From assembly GCA_000980375.1 (NCBI GenBank), contig LARD01000001.1, positions 1 through 64,000 on the forward strand: a stretch of DNA of 64,000 nucleotides, in the 5' to 3' direction. The translations under genes and the position numbers were made by a program. Below, piece after piece: positions 1 to 9,539 of this stretch. Within the stretch, counting starts at the first letter, position 1, and the number at the start of each line of letters is the position of its first letter. A model generated the notes under the pieces. The model searched no databases. It was not told the origin of the DNA and saw only the letters and a list, made by a program, of their open reading frames with translations. Origin of the DNA: Clostridium sp. K4410.MGS-306 (GTDB lineage: Bacteria; Cyanobacteriota; Vampirovibrionia; Gastranaerophilales; Gastranaerophilaceae).

Positions 1-78
1 AAGTATGCTTTCTATTGCTGCTCTCAAATATTCTTCTTTTACATTGTATACAGGCATTAAAACAGATACTTTACACAT
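1..78 (-). CDS. Family 2 glycosyltransferase, N-terminal fragment
   Basis: Only the first 26 codons are in the window; the gene runs off the left edge. They read MCKVSVLMPVYNVKEEY followed by LRAAIESIL, the classical GT-A/GT2 start: a beta strand ending in M-P-V-Y-N, then the helix that follows the nucleotide-sugar-binding loop. The ATG is preceded by a good AGGAG site. Its start overlaps the stop of the upstream RgpF-like gene by 8 nt (the shared ATGTGTAA), so the two are almost certainly translationally coupled parts of one polysaccharide-assembly operon. Acceptor and sugar specificity cannot be judged from this fragment. Confidence 0.85.
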   Translation of the reverse strand, partial: MCKVSVLMPVYNVKEEYLRAAIESIL

Positions 79-985
79 TTTGTAACTCCTTATTTTTTTT
101 AGAAAAGTCATACCATCTTCCAAAAATAAAGATTTTGAGCTCTTTCATGTGAATACGAACAAGGCATTTTTTTACAAAAGCAAATTTAAAATCTTTTATG
201 CTTCTGTTTCTTTTAAAGTTTTCTTTAATAAATTTTATTGGATAAACTTTATTTATTTTTAATTTACTTAACCAATTTCCAAATAACTTGATAAAATAGA
301 TTTGTCTTAATGTTTCTTTTTTCATCAAAATGAAATGTTCTGTATCTATTTCACTTAAATCAGCAAGATTGTAGTATATGATAGGTTTATCAAATATTGT
401 GTCAAATTTAAATCCTGCTTGACATAACTGAGCGGTCAAGCCTATTTCATATTTTACAATAATAGTTTTTTTGTCAGGCTGTGCAACAATTGCTTCTATA
501 AAATCTTCAAAAATCAAAGATTTAAAGACCTGTTTTTTCAAAACCATAAAATATGATTGGATGTGTTGATTATTGGCTTCATTACAAGGATAATCAGTTT
601 TGTTAATACGATTTATATTTTGCGTGATACCCCAAAAATCGCAATTTTTAGAATCCATTGTTTTAAAAATTTCCTCAAATGGATAAAATGGCCCATAACA
701 GCTGTCATTACAAAGTATAAGATTATCTGCTTGTTCTAATAAATTTTTTTGTTTGGCTAATTTAAAACCTCTTTTATATGAACCAAAATCATATTCTCCG
801 TGCTTTTGCGTAATAGAATATGTTACAATGTTTTCTATTTTAGATATTTGTTCTCTGCTGAGATTACAATCCGAAACAAAAATAATATTTTTACATATTT
901 TTTTTAATTGCTCTAAATAGTAGACTACATAATCATCGATTAGATTATCTTTATCATAGTGGGCAAAAATTGCTATATTGTTCAT
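71..985 (-). CDS. RgpF-like rhamnan/polysaccharide synthesis glycosyltransferase
   Basis: This 304-residue protein resembles the RgpF family (rhamnan synthesis F), cytoplasmic glycosyltransferases that extend cell-surface polysaccharides. Family-like features are the N-terminal IAIFAHYD strand, the HGEYDFGSYKRG segment, LILCNDSCYGPF near residues 90-101, the FWGIT motif, and HIQSYFMVLKKQVF near residue 143. The basic C-terminus could contact membrane lipid acceptors. An AAGGA site precedes the start, and a short upstream reading frame ends in an ATGA overlap with it. The stop overlaps the start of a GT2 gene. The operon probably makes a surface glycan; the sugar is unknown. Confidence 0.82.
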   Translation of the reverse strand: MNNIAIFAHYDKDNLIDDYVVYYLEQLKKICKNIIFVSDCNLSREQISKIENIVTYSITQKHGEYDFGSYKRGFKLAKQKNLLEQADNLILCNDSCYGPFYPFEEIFKTMDSKNCDFWGITQNINRINKTDYPCNEANNQHIQSYFMVLKKQVFKSLIFEDFIEAIVAQPDKKTIIVKYEIGLTAQLCQAGFKFDTIFDKPIIYYNLADLSEIDTEHFILMKKETLRQIYFIKLFGNWLSKLKINKVYPIKFIKENFKRNRSIKDFKFAFVKKCLVRIHMKELKIFIFGRWYDFSKKNKELQNV

Positions 986-1038
986 TTTTTCATTTCCTTA
1001 TTAGCAAAGAAACTCAAACGTATAAATATTTTTTTCAC
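982..1038 (-). CDS. Possible 18-residue leader peptide coupled to the RgpF-like gene
   Basis: A GTG at 1038-1036 has a strong GGGGAG site 6 nt upstream and opens an 18-codon frame, VKKIFIRLSFFANKEMKK. Its TGA overlaps the RgpF ATG as ATGA. The site, spacing and overlap suggest a translated leader that feeds ribosomes into the glycosyltransferase gene. It is too short for coding statistics and could be a chance frame in AT-rich DNA. Confidence 0.35.
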   Translation of the reverse strand: MKKIFIRLSFFANKEMKK

Positions 1039-1052
1039 ATTACACTCCCCAT

Positions 1053-1125
1053 AAAAAAATGACCAAATCCTTTGAGTAGAATCAATACTTTGGAAAAGCT
1101 ATATATAGATTTGGTCGGCTTTTCC
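1053..1125 (-). promoter_or_regulatory. Candidate transcription attenuator in the polysaccharide operon leader
   Basis: Reading the minus strand, GGAAAAGC (1125-1118) can pair with GCTTTTCC (1099-1092). GACCAAATC (1116-1108), which lies in the loop of that hairpin, is perfectly complementary to GATTTGGTC (1069-1061). The second stem is followed after one base by seven U residues (1059-1053), as in an intrinsic terminator with a long loop. The arm order 1-2-1'-2' is that of an H-type pseudoknot. The element lies between a putative promoter (1131-1158) and the first gene, where an attenuator is expected. No known riboswitch class is recognised. Confidence 0.45.
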
Positions 1126-1130
1126 TGTGT

Positions 1131-1158
1131 TCCATATATGCACATACTATGTGCACAA
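1131..1158 (-). promoter_or_regulatory. Putative promoter with palindromic operator for the polysaccharide operon
   Basis: On the minus strand a TTGTGC box (1158-1153) is separated by 16 nt from TATGGA (1136-1131). Across the -35 box and spacer lies a perfect inverted repeat, TGCACAT-ACT-ATGTGCA (1139-1155), a plausible dimeric repressor site. The adjacent XRE regulator is an obvious candidate partner, but this is positional inference only. Confidence 0.4.
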
Positions 1159-1200
1159 AACTTATTTTATTATAAAACTATGTGTAATACAAATATAACT

Positions 1201-1234
1201 TTGTTTTATTTACATAATTTTATATAAAATTATG
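1201..1234 (+). promoter_or_regulatory. Putative xre promoter overlapped by a 22-bp palindrome
   Basis: TTGTTT (1201-1206), a 16-nt spacer and TATAAA (1223-1228) form a plausible promoter reading toward the XRE gene. A perfect 22-bp palindrome with 11-bp half-sites (CATAATTTTAT and its complement, 1213-1234) covers the -10 box, the usual position of an autoregulatory operator. The region is very AT-rich, so a chance palindrome is possible. Confidence 0.4.
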
Positions 1235-1293
1235 CTTTATTTACAATTATATTTTGCCTTAAAATCCTTTAATATCTTATTAGAGGGATATTT

Positions 1294-1611
1294 ATGGATA
1301 ACAAAAAACTTTTGGGAAAAAGAATAAAAGAGCTTCGCAAATACCGAAACTTTACTCAGGAAAAACTGGCTGAATTAATTGATATAGAGCCTTGTTCATT
1401 GAGCGCAATTGAGATAGGTCGTCATTTTCCCTCTTTACCGACACTCGAAAAAATATCTAAAACACTAGGTGTTGAGTTAAAAACACTATTTGAATATTCC
1501 TCATCTAAATCAAAAGATGAAAAGTTGCGTGAAATAGTAAATGCACTTTCACACTTGCCGGATAATAAAATAGATTTTATTTATCGTTTTGTAGACTATT
1601 ATGCAAAATAG
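1294..1611 (+). CDS. XRE-family helix-turn-helix transcriptional regulator
   Basis: A 105-residue protein. Residues about 9-65 form a Cro/CI-type HTH: LGKRIKELRKYRNFTQEKLAE, then IEPCSLSAIEIGRHFPSLPT (the recognition-helix region) and LEKISKTLGVEL. The C-terminal 35 residues (LREIVNALSHLPDNKIDFIYRF) probably dimerise. It is a stand-alone regulator with no enzymatic or metal-binding domain. An AGAGG site precedes the ATG. It is divergent from the polysaccharide operon, and palindromes at 1139-1155 and 1213-1234 lie between them, suggesting that it represses itself, the glycan operon, or both. Targets are unproven. Confidence 0.88.
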   Translation: MDNKKLLGKRIKELRKYRNFTQEKLAELIDIEPCSLSAIEIGRHFPSLPTLEKISKTLGVELKTLFEYSSSKSKDEKLREIVNALSHLPDNKIDFIYRFVDYYAK

Positions 1612-1685
1612 ATAGCTAGTATTAGTATCAAACTGACTTAAAATTGCAAAACACATAACCCCCTGAAAAAAGGGCAATAAAAAAA

Positions 1686-1758
1686 TGCGTCACCCGCGAT
1701 TCGAACGCGGGACCTATCCCTTAAAAGGGGAGTGCTCTACCTGCTGAGCTAGTGACGC
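1686..1758 (-). tRNA. tRNA-Lys (UUU)
   Basis: The minus strand folds into a 73-nt cloverleaf. It has a perfect 7-bp acceptor stem (GCGTCAC/GTGACGC), a D-arm with AGCAGGTA, anticodon loop CTTTTAA (anticodon TTT), a TTCGAAT T-loop with a CCGCG/CGCGG stem, and discriminator A. The outermost anticodon-stem pair is a C-T mismatch. CCA is not encoded; the gene runs straight into a T-run. The upstream leader resembles that of tRNA-Pro at 43.4 kb. Confidence 0.95.
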
Positions 1759-1857
1759 ATTTTTTATTAAATTTTCAATCTGTTTCGGTTTGCTTATTTA
1801 ATGTAACAAGAACAAAATTTTCAGTCAACACTTTTTTTAAATTTTTCAATTACCTGA

Positions 1858-3171
<1,314 letters not shown>

Positions 3172-3287
3172 TTATAAAACAAACCTGAAAATTATGTTGA
3201 GTATATACTTCTTTTAAAAAACATATTTTTAAGATATAGCTGCAATTGAGGCTAATTATTCTTAATTATTGTAAAGAAATGTAACGC

Positions 3288-3322
3288 AAAGTATATACAA
3301 AAAAGCAATTTTTATATACTTT
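3288..3322. promoter_or_regulatory. AT-rich inverted repeat between purA and the next gene
   Basis: A 10-bp inverted repeat (AAAGTATATA at 3288-3297, TATATACTTT at 3313-3322) separated by 15 nt sits between the divergent purA gene and the coiled-coil gene at 3371. It could be an operator for either gene or a leader hairpin. TATATATATAC about 3331-3340 is a possible -10 region for the downstream gene. No known motif is recognised. Confidence 0.3.
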
Positions 3323-3370
3323 TTTACTTTATATATATACAAGAGATAAGTAAGAAATGAGGATAAAAAG

Positions 3371-3766
3371 ATGGGCTTTGCAATTTCACAATTAACAACA
3401 ATGATGGTACAAAATGTTCAATCAGATTGTGAATATCAATTGACACAAATAATGAACACTCTTCAATCTTTGTCAATGAAACAGCAATCTATCGTTGAAG
3501 AACAAATGCAAGCCGGTCAAATCTATATGGAGCAGCACAAAGACGAAGATGGCGCAGTTGACCAGAGTGCAATCGAATATGTTAACAGCTCTGCTTTCAA
3601 TGCTAAATACAATGCAATGCTTCAACAAATTCAAGTTAAAGAACAAGCTTTAGACATCCAAAAACAACAAATAGAAACAAAACAAAAAATGTATTCTTCT
3701 CAAGTTGATGGATGGGAAAAGAACACAACTTCAAACATCGAAAAAACTTTCAAATACGGTAACTAA
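3371..3766 (+). CDS. Small coiled-coil protein of unknown function
   Basis: A 131-residue hydrophilic protein with no signal peptide or membrane segment. It is strongly helical and Gln-rich: residues about 20-60 (YQLTQIMNTLQSLSMKQQSIV) and 80-118 (YNAMLQQIQVKEQALDIQKQ onward) look like two coiled-coil arms separated by a charged linker. That is the general shape of small secretion-needle, chaperone or flagellar accessory proteins, but I recognise no family signature. A clear GAGGAT site precedes the ATG. The codon choice (CAA, AAA, GAA) is like well-expressed neighbours. A 58-nt gap separates it from the membrane protein gene downstream, so co-transcription is possible. Confidence 0.7.
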   Translation: MGFAISQLTTMMVQNVQSDCEYQLTQIMNTLQSLSMKQQSIVEEQMQAGQIYMEQHKDEDGAVDQSAIEYVNSSAFNAKYNAMLQQIQVKEQALDIQKQQIETKQKMYSSQVDGWEKNTTSNIEKTFKYGN

Positions 3767-3824
3767 TCCAAAGCTTAACTAACAAAGCCTTGAACAAAAT
3801 AATCTTTATTCTTATAATTAAATA

Positions 3825-6056
3825 ATGAAATTTTCAAATATATTTTTTAAAGATTTAAATATATATGACTTATTAATAAATTCAATTTTCAGTATCGCTA
3901 TTGCGATACTGATTTTTAATTTTGTGTCCGTTTTTTTTACAGTCGGACAGCTGAAAGATTTTTATACAGGTATAGCTGTTTTTGAAAACTACAACAAACA
4001 ATTAGACGTTGCATTTTTCTTTTTGTATTTATTAATCTATTTAATATTTATACCTTTATACAAAATGTTAAAAAAATATATTTTTGATTTTTCAACCATC
4101 AAAAATCATGTTTCGCGTAATTTGTTCATTGCCTTTATCTTCATATTGGTGATAATCGCGTTTGGTGAGTTGTTTTGCAACAATCAGGTGTTTGTTGACC
4201 CTCACCATCAGGCAGAGCATTTAAATACTTTTTTTATGCATAAAAAATTTAATATGGAATATTATAAAGATATAATGCTTGTTCATGGCGGCAGGGACAT
4301 TGCTGCCGGTTGGATAGGTGCAAATATTCTAGGTGCAGATAATCTTTATAATTATTATTGCGCAAATGCTATTTTTTATAATTTGCTCATTTGTATCTAT
4401 TTTTTACTCTGTATTTCTGTGTTTACAGACGGGTTATTATTTTTAATACCGCTTGCAGGCTTATGTATTCATGATAATTTATTTATTTTGCTTGGCTGCT
4501 ATGTATTAGCTTTTCTTTTTTTGGTAAAAGATTTTTTATTTAAAAAGCCGTTGTTATTTTTAGGCCTTTATATTGTCTTATCCTTTTGTTTTGGTGCCTT
4601 TTGGACAACAATAGGAATGGCCTGGGTGATTTCTGCTTTACCTGCAGCAGTGTATGCATTTTATGAAATCTTGAGGCAAAAAAACGCGTGTAAAAATATT
4701 GTATTAATGGCTTTATTGCTGTTAATCTGCCTTGCGTTTTGTTATCCGACATTGCCGTATTTTGTGGCACAGGCTTTCATCTATGCCAAGGCGAACCTTT
4801 TTTCTTTTGGTACGATTATGCCGCAGATTAATTCCAATTACATTGAATTTTTTATTAAGCTATTTGCGTTTATTGCTTTCCCTGTGCTTGCAATATTGGG
4901 AATTAAGCAATTTATGAATAGAGAATCTCTAGATAAAAAAACAATGTTTATCATAATTTTTTCATTAATTTTTGTGCTTTGTTCTTTAACTTATACACTT
5001 GGACGAATTGATGGAGATTCTTTTGTAAGACTTTCTTATGTTTCATATGTATTTATTTTTATAGTTGTTCCAGGGCTTTTGTTTGTAAATTACAAAAAAA
5101 TATCATCAGTGTTTATAAATTACCTGATTTTGCTTTCTTTTCTGGGGCTCATTGCCGGGGTTATGTATAAATTTTGTTTTACTTTGAAATCCGGTTTCTT
5201 TATAAATACACGGCCTCAGACAGTTTCCTCTCAGCTTAAAAATACTGGCAAGCTGGATATAAGAAATGATGAGAAATATGCTCTTGAGGTTATCACATCT
5301 TTTATCAATAAATATAAAAAGCCGGAAGATACGTTCCTTGATATGACAAATAAAGGGCTTTTGTATTATATTCTGGATACCAAAATGCTAATGCCTTATG
5401 TTTCTTATTACAATATGGTCGCCTCTTCACAGGCTCAAAATGTTGTAAAAAACTGGAAAAACAACACACCAGATGTGATATTCATCAATGATTCCAGCGA
5501 AAGAATCGATAATGTTTATCCATCTTTGAGAATAAATGCTATTTATAGAGCTATTTTGTTAAGCGGCAATTACAAACTTGCTAAAGACCATAATGATAAT
5601 GCGCTTTTGTATAAAGCAAAACACGAGTTTTCTGATGAAGAAAAGGCGTTGCTCGATAGATACCTTGCTTCGTCACAATTGAAATACCTGCCTGATACCT
5701 GGGGTAATTCAGTAAAGACATTGCCTTTAATAGGGATTGAGATTCCATTTGTATTTCAGATGATGGCATTAGATGATTCCACTATTTTTAATATTCATTT
5801 TGTTCAACCAATAAATGGAAAAGATTTGGAGTTAATCTATTTAAATTTTTATACAAACAAACCTGCTAAATACATTATGCAGGTAAATGACAGTAACTCT
5901 ACACTGTTTTTTGAAAGTAAAAACAATAAAGTTTTGATACCTTTTGATAATTATCCGTCATGGCTTCTTAATAAAAAAGTTACGGACATTTCTTTTAAAA
6001 CAGATTTGAAATTTAATAAAAAACCACAGATAGAATTCTATAAAAGAAAATCTTAA
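3825..6056 (+). CDS. Large polytopic membrane protein with C-terminal soluble domain
   Basis: A 743-residue protein whose first about 470 residues contain roughly 12 hydrophobic helices (for example ILIFNFVSVFFTV near 28, VAFFFLYLLIYLIFI near 62 and a run from 180 to 310). A hydrophilic C-terminal domain of about 270 residues follows. The layout resembles GT-C-type lipid-linked glycosyltransferases or Wzy-like proteins. The first large loop (residues about 115-155) has FVDPHHQAEH and VHGGRDIAAGW, rich in Asp/His/Arg as a catalytic extracytoplasmic loop might be. No specific family is recognisable, so the glycan role is inference. The ribosome site is weak. Its TAA interlocks with the mrnC stop on the other strand within TTAA. 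Confidence 0.72.
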   Translation: MKFSNIFFKDLNIYDLLINSIFSIAIAILIFNFVSVFFTVGQLKDFYTGIAVFENYNKQLDVAFFFLYLLIYLIFIPLYKMLKKYIFDFSTIKNHVSRNLFIAFIFILVIIAFGELFCNNQVFVDPHHQAEHLNTFFMHKKFNMEYYKDIMLVHGGRDIAAGWIGANILGADNLYNYYCANAIFYNLLICIYFLLCISVFTDGLLFLIPLAGLCIHDNLFILLGCYVLAFLFLVKDFLFKKPLLFLGLYIVLSFCFGAFWTTIGMAWVISALPAAVYAFYEILRQKNACKNIVLMALLLLICLAFCYPTLPYFVAQAFIYAKANLFSFGTIMPQINSNYIEFFIKLFAFIAFPVLAILGIKQFMNRESLDKKTMFIIIFSLIFVLCSLTYTLGRIDGDSFVRLSYVSYVFIFIVVPGLLFVNYKKISSVFINYLILLSFLGLIAGVMYKFCFTLKSGFFINTRPQTVSSQLKNTGKLDIRNDEKYALEVITSFINKYKKPEDTFLDMTNKGLLYYILDTKMLMPYVSYYNMVASSQAQNVVKNWKNNTPDVIFINDSSERIDNVYPSLRINAIYRAILLSGNYKLAKDHNDNALLYKAKHEFSDEEKALLDRYLASSQLKYLPDTWGNSVKTLPLIGIEIPFVFQMMALDDSTIFNIHFVQPINGKDLELIYLNFYTNKPAKYIMQVNDSNSTLFFESKNNKVLIPFDNYPSWLLNKKVTDISFKTDLKFNKKPQIEFYKRKS

Positions 6057-6436
6057 TCAGTTACAATGTGATCTTTTGAGTCAATATAATCTGAAATTAA
6101 TTTAAAGATTTTTAAAAGGCGTTCTCTGTCATGTAAATGCAGGTATCCGATAAGCACTTCAAACCCTGTTGCTATTCTATGCAAAGCCTGGTTTGTCTTT
6201 CTGGAGGAAGATGATGGAAGATTTCTGCCTCTTCTTATCAGGTCTGCTTCTTTTTCAGTCAAATAAGGTCCTATTACATTTAAAAGCTCACACTGAAACG
6301 ATGCACGCACAAGAGATGTGTTAATTTTGTGCATACGAGCAAGATTTGATGTCAGCAAAATAACTTTTTCTCTCACAAACAATTCATAAACCGCATCACC
6401 GAGGTGAGCATAACATTTTAAATTCAGTTCTTCCAT
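6053..6436 (-). CDS. mrnC: Mini-ribonuclease III
   Basis: A 127-residue RNase III catalytic domain without a dsRNA-binding domain, the form that matures 23S rRNA in Bacillus and occurs in Firmicutes and cyanobacteria. Diagnostic features are LGDAVYELFVRE near residue 13 (catalytic Asp), the RRGRN segment in the middle, and HRIATGFEVLIGYLHL near residue 94 with the second acidic site (Glu in the A-T-x-F-E motif). The gene converges on the membrane-protein gene and the two TAA stops overlap in a TTAA tetranucleotide. Family assignment is firm; the exact rRNA substrate is inferred. Confidence 0.93.
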   Translation of the reverse strand: MEELNLKCYAHLGDAVYELFVREKVILLTSNLARMHKINTSLVRASFQCELLNVIGPYLTEKEADLIRRGRNLPSSSSRKTNQALHRIATGFEVLIGYLHLHDRERLLKIFKLISDYIDSKDHIVTD

Positions 6437-6505
6437 GAGTTAAATTATAATTCTTGTTTTAAGTTTTGTAAACATATGAAATTAATAGAAAAGAAATGTT
6501 GATTT

Positions 6506-6811
6506 GTGAAAAATAATTCTTATAAAAAAAATATGAGCAACAACAATATGATAAATCCCGCAAACTATTACAATCCGTTTGCCAAATACAATTATGTAAG
6601 CAAGACAAGAGGTGTGTACATACCCAAAGAAACACAGCCATTGTTAAACGCTTCTGATACCGGTGTACAAAAATCAGCAAGCATATATTCAGACAATTAT
6701 GATGCTGAAACTGATTTGATGCTAAGCATGAAAGACGAAAACGGCAAAAACGATTTAAATTCGGCTCTTCTCGGTTTTATAAACAGATTCCTGGGCTCAT
6801 CCGATAATTAA
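6506..6811 (+). CDS. Small Asn-rich hypothetical protein
   Basis: A 101-residue low-complexity protein. The N-terminus is Asn/Tyr-rich ([20 protein letters not shown]), the middle is polar, and the end is a possible short amphipathic helix ([14 protein letters not shown]). No family is recognised. Start choice is uncertain: GTG at 6506 has a poor AAGAAA site, and ATG at 6533 ([13 protein letters not shown]) has none. It precedes gyrA by 68 nt (to the TTG start), but gyrA appears to have its own promoter. The Asn-rich N-terminus recalls other lineage-specific proteins in this window. Confidence 0.6.
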   Translation: MKNNSYKKNMSNNNMINPANYYNPFAKYNYVSKTRGVYIPKETQPLLNASDTGVQKSASIYSDNYDAETDLMLSMKDENGKNDLNSALLGFINRFLGSSDN

Positions 6812-6817
6812 CAAAAT

Positions 6818-6845
6818 TTGCACCACGCCTTGTTTATGCTAAAAT
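6818..6845 (+). promoter_or_regulatory. Putative gyrA promoter
   Basis: TTGCAC (6818-6823), a 16-nt spacer and TAAAAT (6840-6845) match a sigma-70-type promoter. The expected start, near 6852, gives a leader of about 28 nt containing AGGGGTGGAG before the TTG start. Confidence 0.55.
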
Positions 6846-6879
6846 CTTGATATGGATATATTTAGTTAGGGGTGGAGAA

Positions 6880-9462
6880 TTGAGCCAACAGAATTTATTT
6901 GAAGACGGTAAAATAGTACCAATTAATATACGAGATGAGATGAAACGTTCTTATATCGATTATGCCATGTCAGTAATTGTAGGACGTGCGCTGCCTGATG
7001 TAAGAGACGGTCTAAAACCGGTTCACAGACGTATTTTGTTTGCGATGAACGAACTGGGGATGACACCTGATAAACCTTTTAAGAAAAGTGCCAGAATCGT
7101 CGGTGAAGTACTCGGTAAATATCACCCGCACGGTGACTCAGCTGTTTATGAATCATTGGTACGTATGGCACAAGATTTCTCTACCCGTTATCAAACAATT
7201 GACGGGCATGGTAACTTTGGTTCTGTTGACGGTGACTCTGCTGCTGCTATGCGTTATACAGAAGCAAGAATGCATAAAATTACACAATCTATGCTTGCGG
7301 ATATTGACTGCGAGACAGTAGATTTTACACCCAACTTTGACGGCTCATTGCAAGAACCGGCTGTTCTTCCCGTAAGACTGCCTATGCTCTTGTTAAACGG
7401 TGTTTCAGGTATTGCTGTAGGTATGGCAACAAATATCCCTCCTCACAACCTCAATGAAATTGTGGACGGAACAATCGCATTGATAGATAACCCGGAAATT
7501 ACTGTTGAAGGCTTGATGGAGCATATCAAAGGACCTGACTTCCCTACAGCGGCTACTATTGTAGGCTTGCATGACATTAAACAGGCTTATATGACAGGAC
7601 GCGGTTCCATAAAGATGAGAGCTGTTGCCCAGTTTGAGGAAATTCCTGGAGGTGGAGGTCGTCAGGCCAGAACAGCTATCATTGTTACAGAGCTTCCTTA
7701 TCAGGTTAACAAAGCTATGCTTATTGAAAAAATAGCTGAGCTTGTTCGTGATAAAAAAATTGACGGAATCTCTGACCTTCGTGACGAATCTGACCGTGAA
7801 GGTATGAGAATTGTTATTGAATTAAAACGTGATGCAAAACCTGAAGTTGTTAAGAATAATCTGTTTAAATATACTCAACTGGCAACAACCTTTGGTGTAA
7901 ACATGGTTGCGCTTGTTGGTAAACAACCGAGACTGCTTAACCTGTATGAAGTTTTGAATGAATTTGTTGAGCACAGGGTTGAAGTTGTTACAAGAAGAAC
8001 AATTTTCTTCTTGAAAAAAGCAAAAATCAGAGCTCATATCTTGGCCGGTTTAATGATTGCATTGGGCAGCCTTGATGAAGTAATTGAGCTTATTAAAAAA
8101 TCCAAAACAACAGATGAGGCCAGAGTCGGCTTGATGAGCAGATTTGGGCTGGATGTTGACCAGGCAAATGCAATTCTTGAAATGCAATTGAGACGTTTAA
8201 CCGGCTTGGAACAGGATAAAATAAAAGCAGAGTATGAAGAATTAAAGAAAAAGATTGCAGAATACGAAGCCATCCTTGCTGACAGACAAAAGGTTCTTAA
8301 TATCATTAAAGAAGAATTAACAGAAGATAAAGAAAAATACGGCGATGATAGAAGAACTCAGATTGTTCCAGAAGCCGATGAAATGACAATAGAAGATTTG
8401 ACACCTAACGTGCCTATGGCAGTATTTATTACTCGTCAGGGCTACTTAAAGAGAATCTCTCTTGATACGTTTGAACGTCAAAACCGCGCTACTCGAGGCA
8501 AAGGCGGCATAAAGACAAAAGAGGATGATGATGTTGATCAGTTCTTTACTGCAATGATGCATGATAAAGTGCTATTCTTCTCTTCTAAAGGTACAGTATA
8601 CAGCTTAAATGTATACGAATTCCCAGAAGGCGGAAGACAGGCAAAAGGGCTGCCTATTATCAACGTACTGCCTCTTGAACAGGATGAACAAATCACTGCT
8701 GTTGTACCGGTTAGCGATTTCAAATCTGTTTCCAACCTTATTATGCTTACACAAAAAGGTTATATTAAGAGAATTTCTCTGGATAACTTTGAAAATATCA
8801 GAAAAAGCGGCATAATTGCAATCGGTCTTGAAGATGGTGATACTCTCTGTTGGGTAAAACAAGCTCAGGACAATGATGAAGTAATCATCGGTACTTCTTG
8901 CGGTATGGCAATAAGATTCCCGATTAGTGATATGAGACCGCTTGGCAGAAGTGCACGCGGCGTAAATTCAATGAAATTGAGAGCCGGTGACAAGTTAATT
9001 GGCTGTGACATTGTTCCAAGGGATTATGATGCAGACTTGCTTGTTGTAACATCTGACGGCTTTGGTAAACGTTCTAAACTCTCTGAATTCAGACCTCAAA
9101 ACAGAGGCGGAATAGGACTGATTGCAACGAAATTCAAATCTGCAGCATCAAGACTTGTTGCACTTACAATTGTTGAAGAATCAGATGAAATCATGGTCGT
9201 TACTCAAAACGGTGTAGTGTCAAGAATCAAAGCTGATTGTATTTCTCGTCAGGGCAGACCTGCAACCGGTGTTAAGATACAAAACCTTATGGAAGGTGAT
9301 ACCGTTTGTACTATCAATAAAATCGTTGATCCGGACTCTGATACAGATGAAAATGCTGATTGTAATCTTCCTGCAGAAACTCAAGCAGAAGATAACTCTG
9401 TTCAGCAATCAATGCTTGGTGGTTTGCAGCCTGAAACCGGTGAAGAATCAACTGAAGAATAA
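6880..9462 (+). CDS. gyrA: DNA gyrase subunit A
   Basis: GyrA is the DNA-breaking subunit of gyrase. I place the start at TTG 6880 ([21 protein letters not shown]) because AGGGGTGGAG lies just upstream, giving 860 residues; an in-frame TTG at 6847 would add 11. The quinolone-resistance region reads [17 protein letters not shown] (Ser and Glu at the usual positions, wild-type-like). The catalytic Tyr is in AAMRYTEAR. Six C-terminal beta-pinwheel blades follow. The first-blade GyrA box is [10 protein letters not shown], the form I associate with cyanobacterial GyrA, rather than Q-R-R-G-G-R-G. The acidic tail ([10 protein letters not shown]) is usual. A strong terminator follows. Confidence 0.96.
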   Translation: MSQQNLFEDGKIVPINIRDEMKRSYIDYAMSVIVGRALPDVRDGLKPVHRRILFAMNELGMTPDKPFKKSARIVGEVLGKYHPHGDSAVYESLVRMAQDFSTRYQTIDGHGNFGSVDGDSAAAMRYTEARMHKITQSMLADIDCETVDFTPNFDGSLQEPAVLPVRLPMLLLNGVSGIAVGMATNIPPHNLNEIVDGTIALIDNPEITVEGLMEHIKGPDFPTAATIVGLHDIKQAYMTGRGSIKMRAVAQFEEIPGGGGRQARTAIIVTELPYQVNKAMLIEKIAELVRDKKIDGISDLRDESDREGMRIVIELKRDAKPEVVKNNLFKYTQLATTFGVNMVALVGKQPRLLNLYEVLNEFVEHRVEVVTRRTIFFLKKAKIRAHILAGLMIALGSLDEVIELIKKSKTTDEARVGLMSRFGLDVDQANAILEMQLRRLTGLEQDKIKAEYEELKKKIAEYEAILADRQKVLNIIKEELTEDKEKYGDDRRTQIVPEADEMTIEDLTPNVPMAVFITRQGYLKRISLDTFERQNRATRGKGGIKTKEDDDVDQFFTAMMHDKVLFFSSKGTVYSLNVYEFPEGGRQAKGLPIINVLPLEQDEQITAVVPVSDFKSVSNLIMLTQKGYIKRISLDNFENIRKSGIIAIGLEDGDTLCWVKQAQDNDEVIIGTSCGMAIRFPISDMRPLGRSARGVNSMKLRAGDKLIGCDIVPRDYDADLLVVTSDGFGKRSKLSEFRPQNRGGIGLIATKFKSAASRLVALTIVEESDEIMVVTQNGVVSRIKADCISRQGRPATGVKIQNLMEGDTVCTINKIVDPDSDTDENADCNLPAETQAEDNSVQQSMLGGLQPETGEESTEE

Positions 9463-9484
9463 AAATCTGAAGTTTAATAAAAAC

Positions 9485-9515
9485 AAAAAAGAGTTCTTTT
9501 TAAGAACTCTTTTTT
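9485..9515. terminator. Bidirectional terminator between gyrA and the GT5 gene
   Basis: GAGTTCTT (9491-9498), TTT, AAGAACTC (9502-9509), flanked by A6 on the left and T6 on the right. It can end gyrA transcription on the plus strand and the convergent GT5 gene on the minus strand. Confidence 0.9.
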
Positions 9516-9539
9516 GTTTGTTGATTTTGAAGTCTGTTT

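Noticed and set aside
3825..6056. Named lipid-linked glycosyltransferase assignment
   Set aside because: Topology fits but no GT-C signature could be confirmed by eye, so only a general description is given.
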